Positions 1 through 7,654 are shown, numbered from the stretch's first letter. The stretch is 22,399 bases of DNA from DAIPKP01 sp964545875 (GCA_964545875.1 CAZJHH010000022.1:1-22399); one strand, 5' to 3'. Made by a program: numbers and translations. Notes: generated by a model from the letters alone, not told the origin.

Positions 1-37
1 TCGAGTCGCCCGCCTTCGACCGCTCGGCCACCCCTCC
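1..37 (-). tRNA. tRNA-Ser (anticodon CGA), 5' half only
   Basis: On the minus strand the sequence begins GGAGGGG-TG-GCC, followed by a GAGCGGTCGAA D-loop, GGC, G, the anticodon stem GGCGA and the loop bases CT-CGA. This is the 5' half of a typical bacterial tRNA-Ser, and the anticodon CGA reads the serine codon UCG. The window ends exactly after the third anticodon base, so the rest of the anticodon arm, the long variable arm and the T arm lie outside. It starts 19 bases after the tadA stop with no hairpin between them, so co-transcription with tadA is possible. The isotype rests on half a molecule. Confidence 0.85.
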
Positions 38-56
38 GCATAATCGCCCCTGAAAA

Positions 57-518
57 TTACTTCTTCCGCTTCTCCAGAAAAAAATCCTGTAAAAGCTTTT
101 TACATTCCTCTTCAAGAACTCCCTTATAGACCTTGCAGCGAAAGGGCATTCTTGAATCTTCCGGAATGTTGTAGAGCGTTCCCGCCCCTCCTGCCCGAGG
201 ATCCGAAGCCCCGTAGCAGATGCTTCCCACCCGGCACTGCAGAAGAGCTCCGCAACACATGATACAGGGTTCCAGGGTCACATAAAGCTCCGCTCCGTCA
301 AAACGCCAGGAGTTTTCTCTGGCCGCCGCCTTCTGAAGAACTTCGAATTCCGCATGTCCCAAGGGGTTATTACGTTGAACTCGGACGTTCCCCGCCGAAG
401 CGAGAACTCGATCTCCCCGGACAAGCACCGCTCCTACGGGAACATCTCCCCTTTGGGCGGCATCTTCCGCTTCTTTGAGAGCGAGGCGCATATACCGCTC
501 CCGACGCTCGGAATTCAC
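57..518 (-). CDS. tadA: tRNA-specific adenosine-34 deaminase TadA
   Basis: This 153-residue protein should deaminate A34 to inosine in tRNA-Arg(ACG), a zinc-dependent cytosolic reaction. The zinc-binding and catalytic signatures of the cytidine/deoxycytidylate deaminase fold are present: HAE at residues 55-57 (His ligand and proton-shuttling Glu) and PCIMC at 84-88 (Cys85 and Cys88 ligands). PVGAV near residue 27 is also typical of the N-terminal strand. The length matches the family (about 150-170). The start is a GTG at 518 with ACGGAGAG just upstream; an in-frame ATG nine codons later is less likely because it would cut into the first helix. tRNA-Ser follows immediately downstream and speD lies 86 bases upstream on the same strand. 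Confidence 0.95.
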   Translation of the reverse strand: MNSERRERYMRLALKEAEDAAQRGDVPVGAVLVRGDRVLASAGNVRVQRNNPLGHAEFEVLQKAAARENSWRFDGAELYVTLEPCIMCCGALLQCRVGSICYGASDPRAGGAGTLYNIPEDSRMPFRCKVYKGVLEEECKKLLQDFFLEKRKK

Positions 519-604
519 GGAAAAGCTCTCCGTAAAACACAGCGATGAGGATTGTAGCAGAAAAGCGGCGTTCTGAAAAGGGGGAAACGGGAAAATAGTT
601 TCAT

Positions 605-1465
605 TTACATTTTTCTCACGTTTCTCCCGGTAAAGATCTCGTACATTTCCTTCTTGAGAGCCTGTTTTATCCGTTTCTTCTCCCGGGGGATAAAATCTTT
701 CTTGCCCGCCCCGAAGAGATAGTTGTCAAGATCGAACTCCTTGAGAATCATCTTGGTTTGGAAAATGTTCTCCTGATACACGTTGATATCGATCATCTGG
801 TATCTATCCCTGGTGTCGCTGGCGATATAGTTCTGGATAGAGTTGATTTTATGATCGATAAAGATCTTCTCTCCGTCCACGGTACGGGTGAATCCCCGCA
901 CCCGATAGTCGATGATGGCGATATCGGGATCGAATTCGTGGAGAAGGTAGTTCAACGCCTTGAGGGGCGATATGCGCCCACAGGTGGAAACGTCGATATC
1001 TGCCCGAAAGGTGCTGATTCCCTGGTAGGGATGACTTTCCGGATAGGTGTGCACCGTGATATGGCTCTTGTCGAGATGGGCCACCACCGCATCGGGGAGA
1101 GGCCCCGGAGCTTCGTCTTCCTCTGTTATCTTGGGATCGATCTCTGGCAGGTCTTCGCTCTCGAGGGGCTCATGCTGCTCCACCATCTCTTCCGAAACCA
1201 GCATGGTCACGCTGGCTCCCTGGGGATCGTAATCCTGTTTGGCAATGTTGAGAATCTGGGATCCGATGATATTGTTCACTTCTGTAAGAATTCCCGTAAG
1301 GCGGTCCGCATTGTATTCTTCGTCGATGTAGGCGATATACTCCTTACGGTGCTGCGGTGTCTTGGCATAGCAAATATCGTACATGTTAAAGCTCAGGGTT
1401 TTGGTGAGGTTGTTGAAACCATAGAGCTTCATTTTTTTTACCTTTTTGACGGGTTTTATCTCCAA
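605..1465 (-). CDS. speD: S-adenosylmethionine decarboxylase proenzyme, E. coli type
   Basis: SpeD makes decarboxylated SAM, the aminopropyl donor for spermidine synthesis, using a pyruvoyl group formed by self-cleavage. The sequence follows the E. coli class closely: YGFNNLTK near the N-terminus, DPQGASVT at 80-87, HLDKSHITVHTYPESHP at about 130-146, and FRADIDVSTCG. Ser134 in KSHI is the expected cleavage and pyruvoyl-forming residue. At 286 residues it is longer than the roughly 264-residue E. coli enzyme. It has about ten extra N-terminal residues and an acidic insertion at about 94-119 before PGPLP. The TTG start at 1465 is chosen because GGGAGGT lies seven bases upstream; ATG codon 12 has no such site. 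No spermidine synthase (speE) is adjacent. The fadL terminator lies upstream, so it probably has its own promoter. Confidence 0.95.
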   Translation of the reverse strand: MEIKPVKKVKKMKLYGFNNLTKTLSFNMYDICYAKTPQHRKEYIAYIDEEYNADRLTGILTEVNNIIGSQILNIAKQDYDPQGASVTMLVSEEMVEQHEPLESEDLPEIDPKITEEDEAPGPLPDAVVAHLDKSHITVHTYPESHPYQGISTFRADIDVSTCGRISPLKALNYLLHEFDPDIAIIDYRVRGFTRTVDGEKIFIDHKINSIQNYIASDTRDRYQMIDINVYQENIFQTKMILKEFDLDNYLFGAGKKDFIPREKKRIKQALKKEMYEIFTGRNVRKM

Positions 1466-1561
1466 CTTTCTACCTCCCTCGTGTTTCCCGGGGCTTCTTT
1501 TGTGAAAACATGCCCCCTTCCGGTACGCGGATAAACCGTGATTTTTCTCGAAGACCGCAGA

Positions 1562-1576
1562 CGTTTTCCGAAAACG
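1562..1576. repeat. perfect 7-1-7 palindrome upstream of speD
   Basis: CGTTTTC-C-GAAAACG is a perfect inverted repeat with a single central base. It lies about 100 bases upstream of the speD start and downstream of the fadL terminator, where a speD promoter would be expected. It could be an operator. No known regulator is implied. Confidence 0.4.
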
Positions 1577-1602
1577 GCTCTATCCCGGCGAGTCCATGAT
1601 TT

Positions 1603-1612
1603 CCCCCCCCCC
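1603..1612. repeat. homopolymer tract of ten C (G10 on the speD strand)
   Basis: Ten consecutive C residues lie between the fadL terminator and speD, flanked by a short ATGAT / ATCAT inverted repeat (1596-1600 and 1616-1620). On the strand transcribed for speD it is a G10 run about 140 bases upstream of the start codon. Such tracts are prone to slippage during replication. The homopolymer is directly visible; any regulatory effect is inference. Confidence 0.6.
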
Positions 1613-1649
1613 TGGATCATATTTTACAGCTGCAAACATAACAAAATCA

Positions 1650-1686
1650 GGAGGAAGACAACGTCTGGTTCTGTTTGTCTTCCTCC
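1650..1686 (-). terminator. rho-independent terminator of fadL
   Basis: GGAGGAAGACAA at 1650-1661 pairs perfectly with TTGTCTTCCTCC at 1675-1686 (12 bp, 13-base loop). On the minus strand the stem is followed by a T-rich stretch (TGATTTTGTTATGTTTG). It sits about 60 bases after the fadL stop and insulates speD. Confidence 0.8.
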
Positions 1687-1744
1687 ACTGCGAAATCTAT
1701 TATACGCTATTCTGGAAATTTCGGAATATCCCGGGGGAATTTTT

Positions 1745-3070
1745 CTAGAAATGCCAGCTTACGCTCAGGCCGATAAGCTGGGTATCCCCGTCGGTAAGGC
1801 GCGAGGAATAGATTCCCGCGGCGGGATCTCCAGCTACGTAACGATCTTCCATGTCCAGATACATGTAGGAGAAGTCCACGTTCCAGCGTTCTCCCTTCCA
1901 GCCGAAGCCGAGACAGTAGATTTTTCGGCTATCCGTAGGAACGATATAATCCACATAGGCATCGGGAATGGGAGATTGGTCGTACACGTAGCCCAGCCGG
2001 ATATCCCAGGTATCCGAAAGGGCATACTCCACTCCTATGGCATACCGCCACGCGTCTTCCCAATGCTTGGGAGCATAGGTGGATTTGGAGTCCGGGTTGA
2101 TGGGCACCAAGGGGTTGTCGTAGTTGATTATCAGGGCATCATAGGTGCTCCACTTGGTCCAAACTCCTCCGATTTCCACGGAAAGACGATCCGAAACCTG
2201 ATAGGCCCATCCGAGGGAAAGAGTGTCCGGCAAGGTTACGTCTCCCCGAGCTCCGGTGTTTTCGAAAAATCCGTCGGGAATGGTGTAGGGATCGGGAAGT
2301 GTGGGCTTTTGAAACGTAATGTCTCCCTTGAGGCTCTGTTTTACCGAGCTTCGCCAGCTTACGCCAAAACGGGATTTCTCGGTGGGGCGCCAGTGAAGGG
2401 CGAGGTTCACGCCGTATCCCCAACTATCTCCCAAAAGGTGGCTGTCGATATCCGCCATATGGGTGGAAGGGTCTGGAGCGGTTCCCGAAGCGATGGCAGC
2501 CCAGTCGAGTTTTTTGCGGGTATCGTACTCGAACCACATGGCTTCCACGCCGAAGGCCACCGAGAGAGCTTCGTTCAGTTTCCACGCATAGACGGGATTC
2601 AGGGAAAGGCTGGTAATCTCCGTTTTATAGTGGTTATAACGCCCGAACCAATCGGGATCGAAATCCGTTCCCAGGCCGAAACGGGTGAAGATGCCCACTC
2701 CCCACCATTGGGTATCGCTGATCTGCTTGGTATAGTACATATGGGGAGGCCAGAAGGTTTTATCCCGATTCTTGCCCGTTCCCCAATCCACAGCCTCTAT
2801 TTTTGCAGAGGGGCTGATGGCGGTGACTCCCGCCATGATCCATTCGCCCTCAAGCTGGGTAATTCCCGCCGGATTGAAATAAACCGCCGAAGCATCGTCC
2901 GCCCGACCCACGAGGGTGCCCCCCAGGGCGTTTCCCCGGGCACCGAACTCGTACAGAGCAAATCCCGCAGCCAACGACTTTCCCGGAGCAAGAACAAGAC
3001 CCCAAAGCGCAAGAACCACTCCGTAAAACAGGTGCCATCGTTCCGTCTTCTTCGCCACACAAAACGCCAT
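1745..3070 (-). CDS. FadL/TodX (OmpP1) family outer-membrane transport protein
   Basis: A 441-residue exported beta-barrel of the family that moves long-chain fatty acids or other hydrophobic compounds across the outer membrane. Residues 1-34 form a signal peptide (basic start, hydrophobic core FYGVVLALWGLVL, cleavage near SLA-AGF). The mature N-terminus AGFALYEFGARGNALGGT followed by GRADDASAVYFNPAG is the family hallmark (N-terminal hatch). The rest has alternating aromatic-rich strands. The last residue is Phe (SWHF), the usual signal for insertion by the Bam machinery. The ATG at 3070 is chosen because GGGGGAGAAGG lies directly upstream and a signal peptide starts there; the open frame extends 62 codons further without support. 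The substrate cannot be deduced. No fatty-acid genes are nearby. It is transcribed alone, between its own promoter and a terminator. Confidence 0.93.
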   Translation of the reverse strand: MAFCVAKKTERWHLFYGVVLALWGLVLAPGKSLAAGFALYEFGARGNALGGTLVGRADDASAVYFNPAGITQLEGEWIMAGVTAISPSAKIEAVDWGTGKNRDKTFWPPHMYYTKQISDTQWWGVGIFTRFGLGTDFDPDWFGRYNHYKTEITSLSLNPVYAWKLNEALSVAFGVEAMWFEYDTRKKLDWAAIASGTAPDPSTHMADIDSHLLGDSWGYGVNLALHWRPTEKSRFGVSWRSSVKQSLKGDITFQKPTLPDPYTIPDGFFENTGARGDVTLPDTLSLGWAYQVSDRLSVEIGGVWTKWSTYDALIINYDNPLVPINPDSKSTYAPKHWEDAWRYAIGVEYALSDTWDIRLGYVYDQSPIPDAYVDYIVPTDSRKIYCLGFGWKGERWNVDFSYMYLDMEDRYVAGDPAAGIYSSRLTDGDTQLIGLSVSWHF

Positions 3071-3230
3071 CCCTTCTCCCCCTCGTCTTGAGATCTTCGG
3101 AAAGCTTCGCAAGGCCGGGAAAAAGAAAATCCGGAACTGCCGGTTTTCAGAAGAAAAAATCGGAGCTCTTTTTCCGGGGTTTGCCATACTTGCAAGAACT
3201 CTCACGAAGGCCTTGATTGTGTTGCGTACA

Positions 3231-3239
3231 TGTATAGCA
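3231..3239 (-). promoter_or_regulatory. probable extended -10 promoter of fadL
   Basis: On the minus strand TGCTATACA is an extended -10 element (TGn plus TATACA), about 160 bases upstream of the fadL start. No good -35 hexamer lies at 16-18 bases, which extended -10 promoters can tolerate. The 5' leader would be about 155 bases. Confidence 0.45.
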
Positions 3240-3290
3240 TAGACACACAATTCCATCTATAGAGCGGTTTTCTTTTTCCCTACCCTATCG

Positions 3291-4457
3291 TCACAATATT
3301 CCAATATATTTTATTAAAAATGTCGCATAGCTCCCCCGAGGCAATGTGAAAGAGAGCGTTATTTTATGAGACTTCCCGGTTTCGTCGCTTTCAGCAAAGC
3401 TCTTCGCTTCTTTGGGAAAAACCAGGGAAGGACGCTCGAAAGAGCCGAAATAGGCCCTTTGAAGTTCCGGAAGAGAAAAGAGTTCCGGAACAAGATCCCT
3501 CTCTTCGAGAATTTCCATCCAAAGCTTCGCCATATCCTCCTGCATGGAAGGAACTTCCCCTGTATGGGAGGGAATCATGCACGGCTCGGGAAAAGAGAAC
3601 TCTCGATTTCCCGACACTCCCACCGGAACCGCCCAGGGGCCGCAGAAACAATGCACCAGATCTTTTTCCGGATATCCCCGAAAGAGGTATTTTCCCAAAA
3701 GCCGGTTCCAGAGAAAGGACTGAAAGGAGGAGAGGTACAACCCCAAATGCTCTCCGGGAAGAGCGTTCACTCCCTTCCAGAAGCCCTGAAGAGAGTCGTC
3801 CTGCCTGAGAATGCCGAGAATTTTGGAAGGCAGCCCTCTTTTGCAGAAGGGATAAATTTTCCGCCAATCTCCCCAGTTTCGGGAGATAAGGTCGCTCCTT
3901 CTCCGCACTTTTGCGGGAGCGTGGGGATGAATTTCCGCAAAATAGAGACGCAGAGCTTCGGAAGGATCCCCCCGAAGAAGCTTCTCCGCAAAAAATTCCC
4001 GGGAACTTCCCTGGGCACCGAAACGTTGGTCATCATAGTAGTTCGGCATTCCCCGGAGGGACAATCCCTTCGCCCTTTTGCAAATTCCCTGCGCCTCTTC
4101 CGGGGAGGAAATCTCTCGAAGCACCAAGCGGAAAGCGTTTTCCACAATCCATAAGGGCCCCATGGGGGCTGAGGCATATCCCTCCAGAGAGCAGGAAAGA
4201 TCCTCCTCCCGGCAGGCAAGATTTCGAGAGGAGGGAACCGTTATGAACTGCACCGTCTCTCCCTGGCGGTCCTTCTTTCCTCCGTAGCGAATCTCCCCTT
4301 GGGGAATGCGGCAGAAACGGGAAAGCCTTCGAAGAGCCTCCAGAGTGGTAAGCCCCCGCTTCCAAAGGCGGTACACCCCATAGGCCCCCCGGGAAACTAT
4401 GGGAAGGGAAATGCGTTCCTCCACCTGAAAATCCTGGGGGATGCTTTTTATTTTCAC
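3291..4457 (-). CDS. truD: tRNA pseudouridine(13) synthase TruD
   Basis: TruD converts U13 to pseudouridine in tRNA-Glu (and a few other tRNAs). The 388-residue protein begins with the family pattern DFQVEE. The catalytic motif is GGKKDRQG at 59-66, with Asp63 as the expected nucleophile. PNYYDDQRFG (about 137-146) matches the family's NYF..QRFG core. The C-terminal LPRGSYATFLIK is the conserved TruD ending. The GTG at 4457 gives the full family N-terminus, but its ribosome site is weak (GAAGAG about 14 bases upstream). A clear promoter lies upstream at 4513-4541. It shares a divergent intergenic region with the lysine-dehydrogenase-like gene. No terminator is evident before fadL. Confidence 0.93.
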   Translation of the reverse strand: MKIKSIPQDFQVEERISLPIVSRGAYGVYRLWKRGLTTLEALRRLSRFCRIPQGEIRYGGKKDRQGETVQFITVPSSRNLACREEDLSCSLEGYASAPMGPLWIVENAFRLVLREISSPEEAQGICKRAKGLSLRGMPNYYDDQRFGAQGSSREFFAEKLLRGDPSEALRLYFAEIHPHAPAKVRRRSDLISRNWGDWRKIYPFCKRGLPSKILGILRQDDSLQGFWKGVNALPGEHLGLYLSSFQSFLWNRLLGKYLFRGYPEKDLVHCFCGPWAVPVGVSGNREFSFPEPCMIPSHTGEVPSMQEDMAKLWMEILEERDLVPELFSLPELQRAYFGSFERPSLVFPKEAKSFAESDETGKSHKITLSFTLPRGSYATFLIKYIGIL

Positions 4458-4512
4458 GCTATTTTCACCAACTCTTCAATTTTTGGCTGCCTTGCCCGTC
4501 ACCTTGCCTGTA

Positions 4513-4541
4513 AGAATACGTCCCTTTGCCGTTTTTTTCAA
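4513..4541 (-). promoter_or_regulatory. sigma70 promoter of truD
   Basis: On the minus strand TTGAAA (4536-4541) and TATTCT (4513-4518) are spaced by exactly 17 bases. Transcription would start near 4506, giving a leader of about 50 bases to the GTG. Confidence 0.7.
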
Positions 4542-4634
4542 ATATCCTTGGAAATTTTTCGGAGATACGAAATACACAAATCCTCAAAAAAATCTACATT
4601 TCGAAAGATTCCATGCAAGACAGAAAAAACAATA

Positions 4635-4663
4635 TTGCACACAAGAAGGAGATATGGTATGCT
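4635..4663 (+). promoter_or_regulatory. sigma70 promoter of the lysine-dehydrogenase-like gene
   Basis: TTGCAC (4635-4640) and TATGCT (4658-4663) are separated by 17 bases. Transcription would start near 4670, about 33 bases before the TTG start codon, with GGAGGTGAT in the short leader. Confidence 0.75.
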
Positions 4664-4702
4664 AAAGAAAATGTACACGATATTTATCGGAGGTGATTTG
4701 CG

Positions 4703-5854
4703 TTGCAGATTGTTCAGATAGGGGCAGGCTTGGTAGGACAGGTTATCGTGGAGGATCTTCTCGGAGATTTTGAAGTTACCGTGGTGGATCCCAATCCGAA
4801 AGCCCTGGAAAAAATTAAAAAAAAGTTTCCTCAGGTAACTACCCAAGTGGCTTCAGGAACGGATGCCGCCGCACTGCGCACGATTCTGGAGAAAGCCGAT
4901 GTAGCCACCGCAGGCGTACCGGGACAGTTCGGATACGAAATGATGAAGGCGGTTATCGAAACGGGAACCTCCCTGGCGGACATTTCCTTCATGGCGGAGG
5001 ACTTTGATCTTCTTCACGATCTGGCGCTGCAAAACAACGTTACGGTGATTCCCGATATCGGGGTGGCTCCGGGGATGTCAAACTTTCTCATGGGCCGGGG
5101 AGCGGCTCTTTTGGACGAAGTGGATGAGGCGTTCATCTACGTGGGGGGCATCCCGGACAAGCCCGTTCCGCCCTTTAACTACCAGGTCACCTGGTCTCCC
5201 AAGGACTGTATCGAAGAGTTCACCCGCCCCGCCCGATACATTCAGGAGGGCAAGCTGGTGGTGGACGAAGCTACTTCGGGACTCCATCTCAAGGAGTTTC
5301 CCGTGGGCACCCTGGAAGTTTTTTACACCGATGGTCTCAGAAGCCTTCTGAAGAATATTCCGGGGCGCAACGTGGGAGAGATGACCATGCGCTGGCCGGG
5401 GCATGTGGAGCAGATGCGCCTTCTCCGGAGCATGGGGCTCTTCGATGCCACTCCCCGAAAGCTCGGCGGCGCCGAGGTCTCTCCTCTGGAGGTGGCGGCG
5501 GATCTTCTTTTCCCCATGTGGGAAATGAAACCCGAGGAGGGCGATCGGGATCTTACGGTAATGCTCGTGGAAGTGGAAGGATTTCAAGGCAAGGATCGGG
5601 TACGCTACAGCTGGTACCTGGAGGATCGATTCGACGAAGCGAGCTGGAACACCTCCATGAGCCGCTGTACCGGATGCACCTGCGCCATCTTCGCCCGGGC
5701 CATAGCCAAGGGACTCGTTACGCAAAAGGGAGTGCTGGCACCGGAGAAGCTTGCCGCTTCGGATGAGCTTTTCGAATTCGTCATGAAGGAACAGAAAAAA
5801 CGCAACCTGAAATATCTGGAAACTTTCGAGCGCACCAAGGATATCCGGGGATAG
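4703..5854 (+). CDS. saccharopine dehydrogenase family protein, lysine 6-dehydrogenase-like
   Basis: A 383-residue NAD(P)-dependent oxidoreductase. The Rossmann dinucleotide site is GAGLVG at 7-12, and Asp29 ends strand 2 (favouring NAD). IPDIGVAPGMSN (117-127), YVGGIPDKPVPP (146-157) and WSPKDCIEEFTRPARYI (164-180) match lysine 6-dehydrogenase and related saccharopine reductase family members, which oxidise or reduce the lysine epsilon-carbon. A lysine catabolic role is therefore likely but the exact substrate is unproven. The TTG at 4703 is supported by GGAGGTGAT nine bases upstream. A C-x-x-C-x-C cluster (Cys322, Cys325, Cys327) sits in the C-terminal helix segment SRCTGCTCAIFARAIAKG. It is a single-gene unit with its own promoter and a following terminator. 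Confidence 0.85.
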   Translation: MQIVQIGAGLVGQVIVEDLLGDFEVTVVDPNPKALEKIKKKFPQVTTQVASGTDAAALRTILEKADVATAGVPGQFGYEMMKAVIETGTSLADISFMAEDFDLLHDLALQNNVTVIPDIGVAPGMSNFLMGRGAALLDEVDEAFIYVGGIPDKPVPPFNYQVTWSPKDCIEEFTRPARYIQEGKLVVDEATSGLHLKEFPVGTLEVFYTDGLRSLLKNIPGRNVGEMTMRWPGHVEQMRLLRSMGLFDATPRKLGGAEVSPLEVAADLLFPMWEMKPEEGDRDLTVMLVEVEGFQGKDRVRYSWYLEDRFDEASWNTSMSRCTGCTCAIFARAIAKGLVTQKGVLAPEKLAASDELFEFVMKEQKKRNLKYLETFERTKDIRG

Positions 5855-5896
5855 GATTCCTCTTCCTCCTGCTCCACGCTTTTTGAGAGACGAGCA

Positions 5897-5944
5897 AATC
5901 CCCGGAAAGAACCCGCTTCAAAGGGCGGATCCTTTCCGGGGATT
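5897..5944 (+). terminator. terminator of the lysine-dehydrogenase-like gene
   Basis: AATCCCCGGAAAG (5897-5909) pairs perfectly with CTTTCCGGGGATT (5932-5944). A small CCC/GGG stem lies inside the loop. The trailing sequence ATGTTTATG is only moderately T-rich. It lies 42 bases past the stop codon. Confidence 0.65.
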
Positions 5945-5956
5945 ATGTTTATGCAA

Positions 5957-5979
5957 AAGGCCTCAAGGATTAGGGCCTT
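5957..5979 (-). terminator. terminator of the ProRS-like gene
   Basis: On the minus strand AAGGCC, an 11-base loop and GGCCTT are followed by TTGCATAAAC, 15 bases after the ProRS-like stop. With the hairpin at 5897-5944 it forms a convergent terminator pair. Confidence 0.55.
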
Positions 5980-5993
5980 CGTTCTTTCGGAAA

Positions 5994-7607
5994 TCAAAAA
6001 AGAACGTCTTCGCCCTCTTCCTCCTCCGGCATGCCCAGGGCTTCCTCGAAAAAGGATTCGAAATAACTGTCCAAATCCTCCGGAGCGAGAAGAAGGTTTT
6101 CGTCCTCCGCGCTCGAAAGGAGAACCTTTCCCTGGGCAACTCCCTCCCGGGTTATCTGAAGAACCCAGGGGAAACGAAGCACCATGGCATTGAACTCCCG
6201 GTTTTTAGGTTTTTCCGTGCAGTCATCCGTGAGGGTGGGAATGTCCGCTTCTTCCAAACGTTCCCGAACTTCTTCCAGGAGATCTCCCGCTTCTTCGGAG
6301 TCTTCCGCATCTTCTCCCACGTAGAGATAGGCCACAAAAGGAGCCAGGAGGAGAGGAAGGGGGCTTTCTCCTTCGAAGAGAGAGAGAAGAATCTGTTCCA
6401 GATCAACCCGGCCGCTCAAGAACTGGGGCTCCCTTTTCTGGTGTTCCTCATCCCGGTAGTCCAGGCTGGAGTAGCGGGCTCGAAGTCCCGGAGCGGTACC
6501 GAAAGAGGCGACTTTGCGCCAGGTCTGTTTTTGCAGAGGATTTTTACAACGAGGACAGGGAGAGCCCTCTTCCAGCTGCAGAAGATCCGTTACGTGAGGC
6601 GTGCTGAAATCCCTGCCCCAACAAGCCCCGGTGCAATGATAATCGGGCTTGTTCGCTCCCACCGCCACATTCACAAGCCCTTCCACGCTGCCATCCGCCA
6701 CCATCATGACGTTTTCGGGAACTCCCTGGGGGCCAAGATATCCCCCGAGAATACCCATGGCCTTATGGAGCTCCTCCGGGGTGGCGAGGCGTACCGAGGG
6801 GGCATTGAGACACTTGGCAAGCTTGAGGGGGCTGATCTTGCGGTCTCCCCGCATAAGGGCCACCACCACCCGGGAAGTCTCCTCTCCTTCGGTGCTGAAA
6901 AACATGGTTTTCAGGGTCTTTTCCGGAGGAAGATCAAGCTGCCGGCAAAGCTCCTCTATGGTGTCCGCTCCGGGGGTATGCACCTCTCTCAGAGGCTGGA
7001 GATCTTCCTGCTTCTCTTCTTCATCCTCGGAAAAATCCTCCGAGAGCAGAGAGTCCGCATGCCCCCCCCATGCACATTCTGTACAGATAAACCCCTCCTC
7101 CCCCTTCCAGGCATGGAGTTCTGCGGGAACATAGAAAGACCAGTGTTCCTCCCAGATCCCCTCTTCATAGGAAGCTTCCCCTACGAATGCGGAATAGACT
7201 TCTACGTAATCGAGGGTCTTATAGAGTCTCACCAGAAAATCTTCCATCCAAGCCACCATAGAGTCCTGATCTGAAAGAACTGCGGATAGGTAAAAGGCAT
7301 TTTCGCTCCTTTCCATGAAAAGGAGGGGAAGTTGGTTCTGGGTTTTAAGCGTTCGGGAGGCAACCATAAGAGCTCCCTCCTCGGGATTTCCGGTACAAAT
7401 ACTCTGCACCCCCCGGGCGGAAAAGGTGTCTTCCAATTCCTCCGCAAGGCTTTCTCTAAGCCTTATTCCCAGAGGAAGCAGCAGGAGAGCGTCCCTGTGG
7501 TTATCGTAAAGGGCATAGCCCGCCTTTACGATATTCACGAGCCCCGGATCCTTCACCTTGGCAGGACCATTCTTATTTATCGGCACGAAAAGCGAAGACA
7601 GAAACAT
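5994..7607 (-). CDS. ProRS-like protein: editing domain kept, synthetase motifs lost
   Basis: A 537-residue protein with the domain order of bacterial prolyl-tRNA synthetase. Residues 1-70 resemble the ProRS N-terminus (LPLGIRLRESLAEELED). About 205-375 is a recognisable INS/YbaK-like editing domain: HTPGADTIEEL, EKTLKT (Lys233 at the conserved editing lysine), MRGDRKI, LGPQGV, GANKPDYHCTGACWGRDF and EEGSPCPRC. About 420-520 resembles the anticodon-binding domain (LPLLLAPF, TDDCTEKP). The class II core has degenerated: motif 2, in ProRS a FRDE...RPRFG...REF stretch, is replaced by ENAFYLSAVLSDQDS (about 102-116). Motif 3 GxGxxR is replaced by FLSGRVDLEQ (396-405). The motif 1 proline is missing. 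CTEC (175-178) and CPRC (351-354) may bind zinc. Aminoacylation is therefore unlikely; a trans-editing deacylase for mischarged tRNA-Pro is the best inference. The ATG at 7607 has GGAGG seven bases upstream. Confidence 0.8.
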   Translation of the reverse strand: MFLSSLFVPINKNGPAKVKDPGLVNIVKAGYALYDNHRDALLLLPLGIRLRESLAEELEDTFSARGVQSICTGNPEEGALMVASRTLKTQNQLPLLFMERSENAFYLSAVLSDQDSMVAWMEDFLVRLYKTLDYVEVYSAFVGEASYEEGIWEEHWSFYVPAELHAWKGEEGFICTECAWGGHADSLLSEDFSEDEEEKQEDLQPLREVHTPGADTIEELCRQLDLPPEKTLKTMFFSTEGEETSRVVVALMRGDRKISPLKLAKCLNAPSVRLATPEELHKAMGILGGYLGPQGVPENVMMVADGSVEGLVNVAVGANKPDYHCTGACWGRDFSTPHVTDLLQLEEGSPCPRCKNPLQKQTWRKVASFGTAPGLRARYSSLDYRDEEHQKREPQFLSGRVDLEQILLSLFEGESPLPLLLAPFVAYLYVGEDAEDSEEAGDLLEEVRERLEEADIPTLTDDCTEKPKNREFNAMVLRFPWVLQITREGVAQGKVLLSSAEDENLLLAPEDLDSYFESFFEEALGMPEEEEGEDVLF

Positions 7608-7654
7608 GGCCATTCCTCCTTGCATATGAGCTGAAGCTTGTACATCGAACACCC

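Noticed and set aside
1538..3091. A 517-codon plus-strand open frame opposite fadL
   Set aside because: The minus strand encodes an unmistakable FadL protein with signal peptide and C-terminal Phe. The plus frame has no family features and runs through the fadL terminator.
5883..7274. A 463-codon plus-strand open frame opposite the ProRS-like gene
   Set aside because: It begins inside the terminator region and has no ribosome site; the minus-strand product has clear ProRS-type domains.
5994..7607. Calling this gene a normal proline--tRNA ligase (proS)
   Set aside because: Overall similarity invites that name, but the class II motif 2 and 3 arginines needed for ATP and aminoacylation are not visible.
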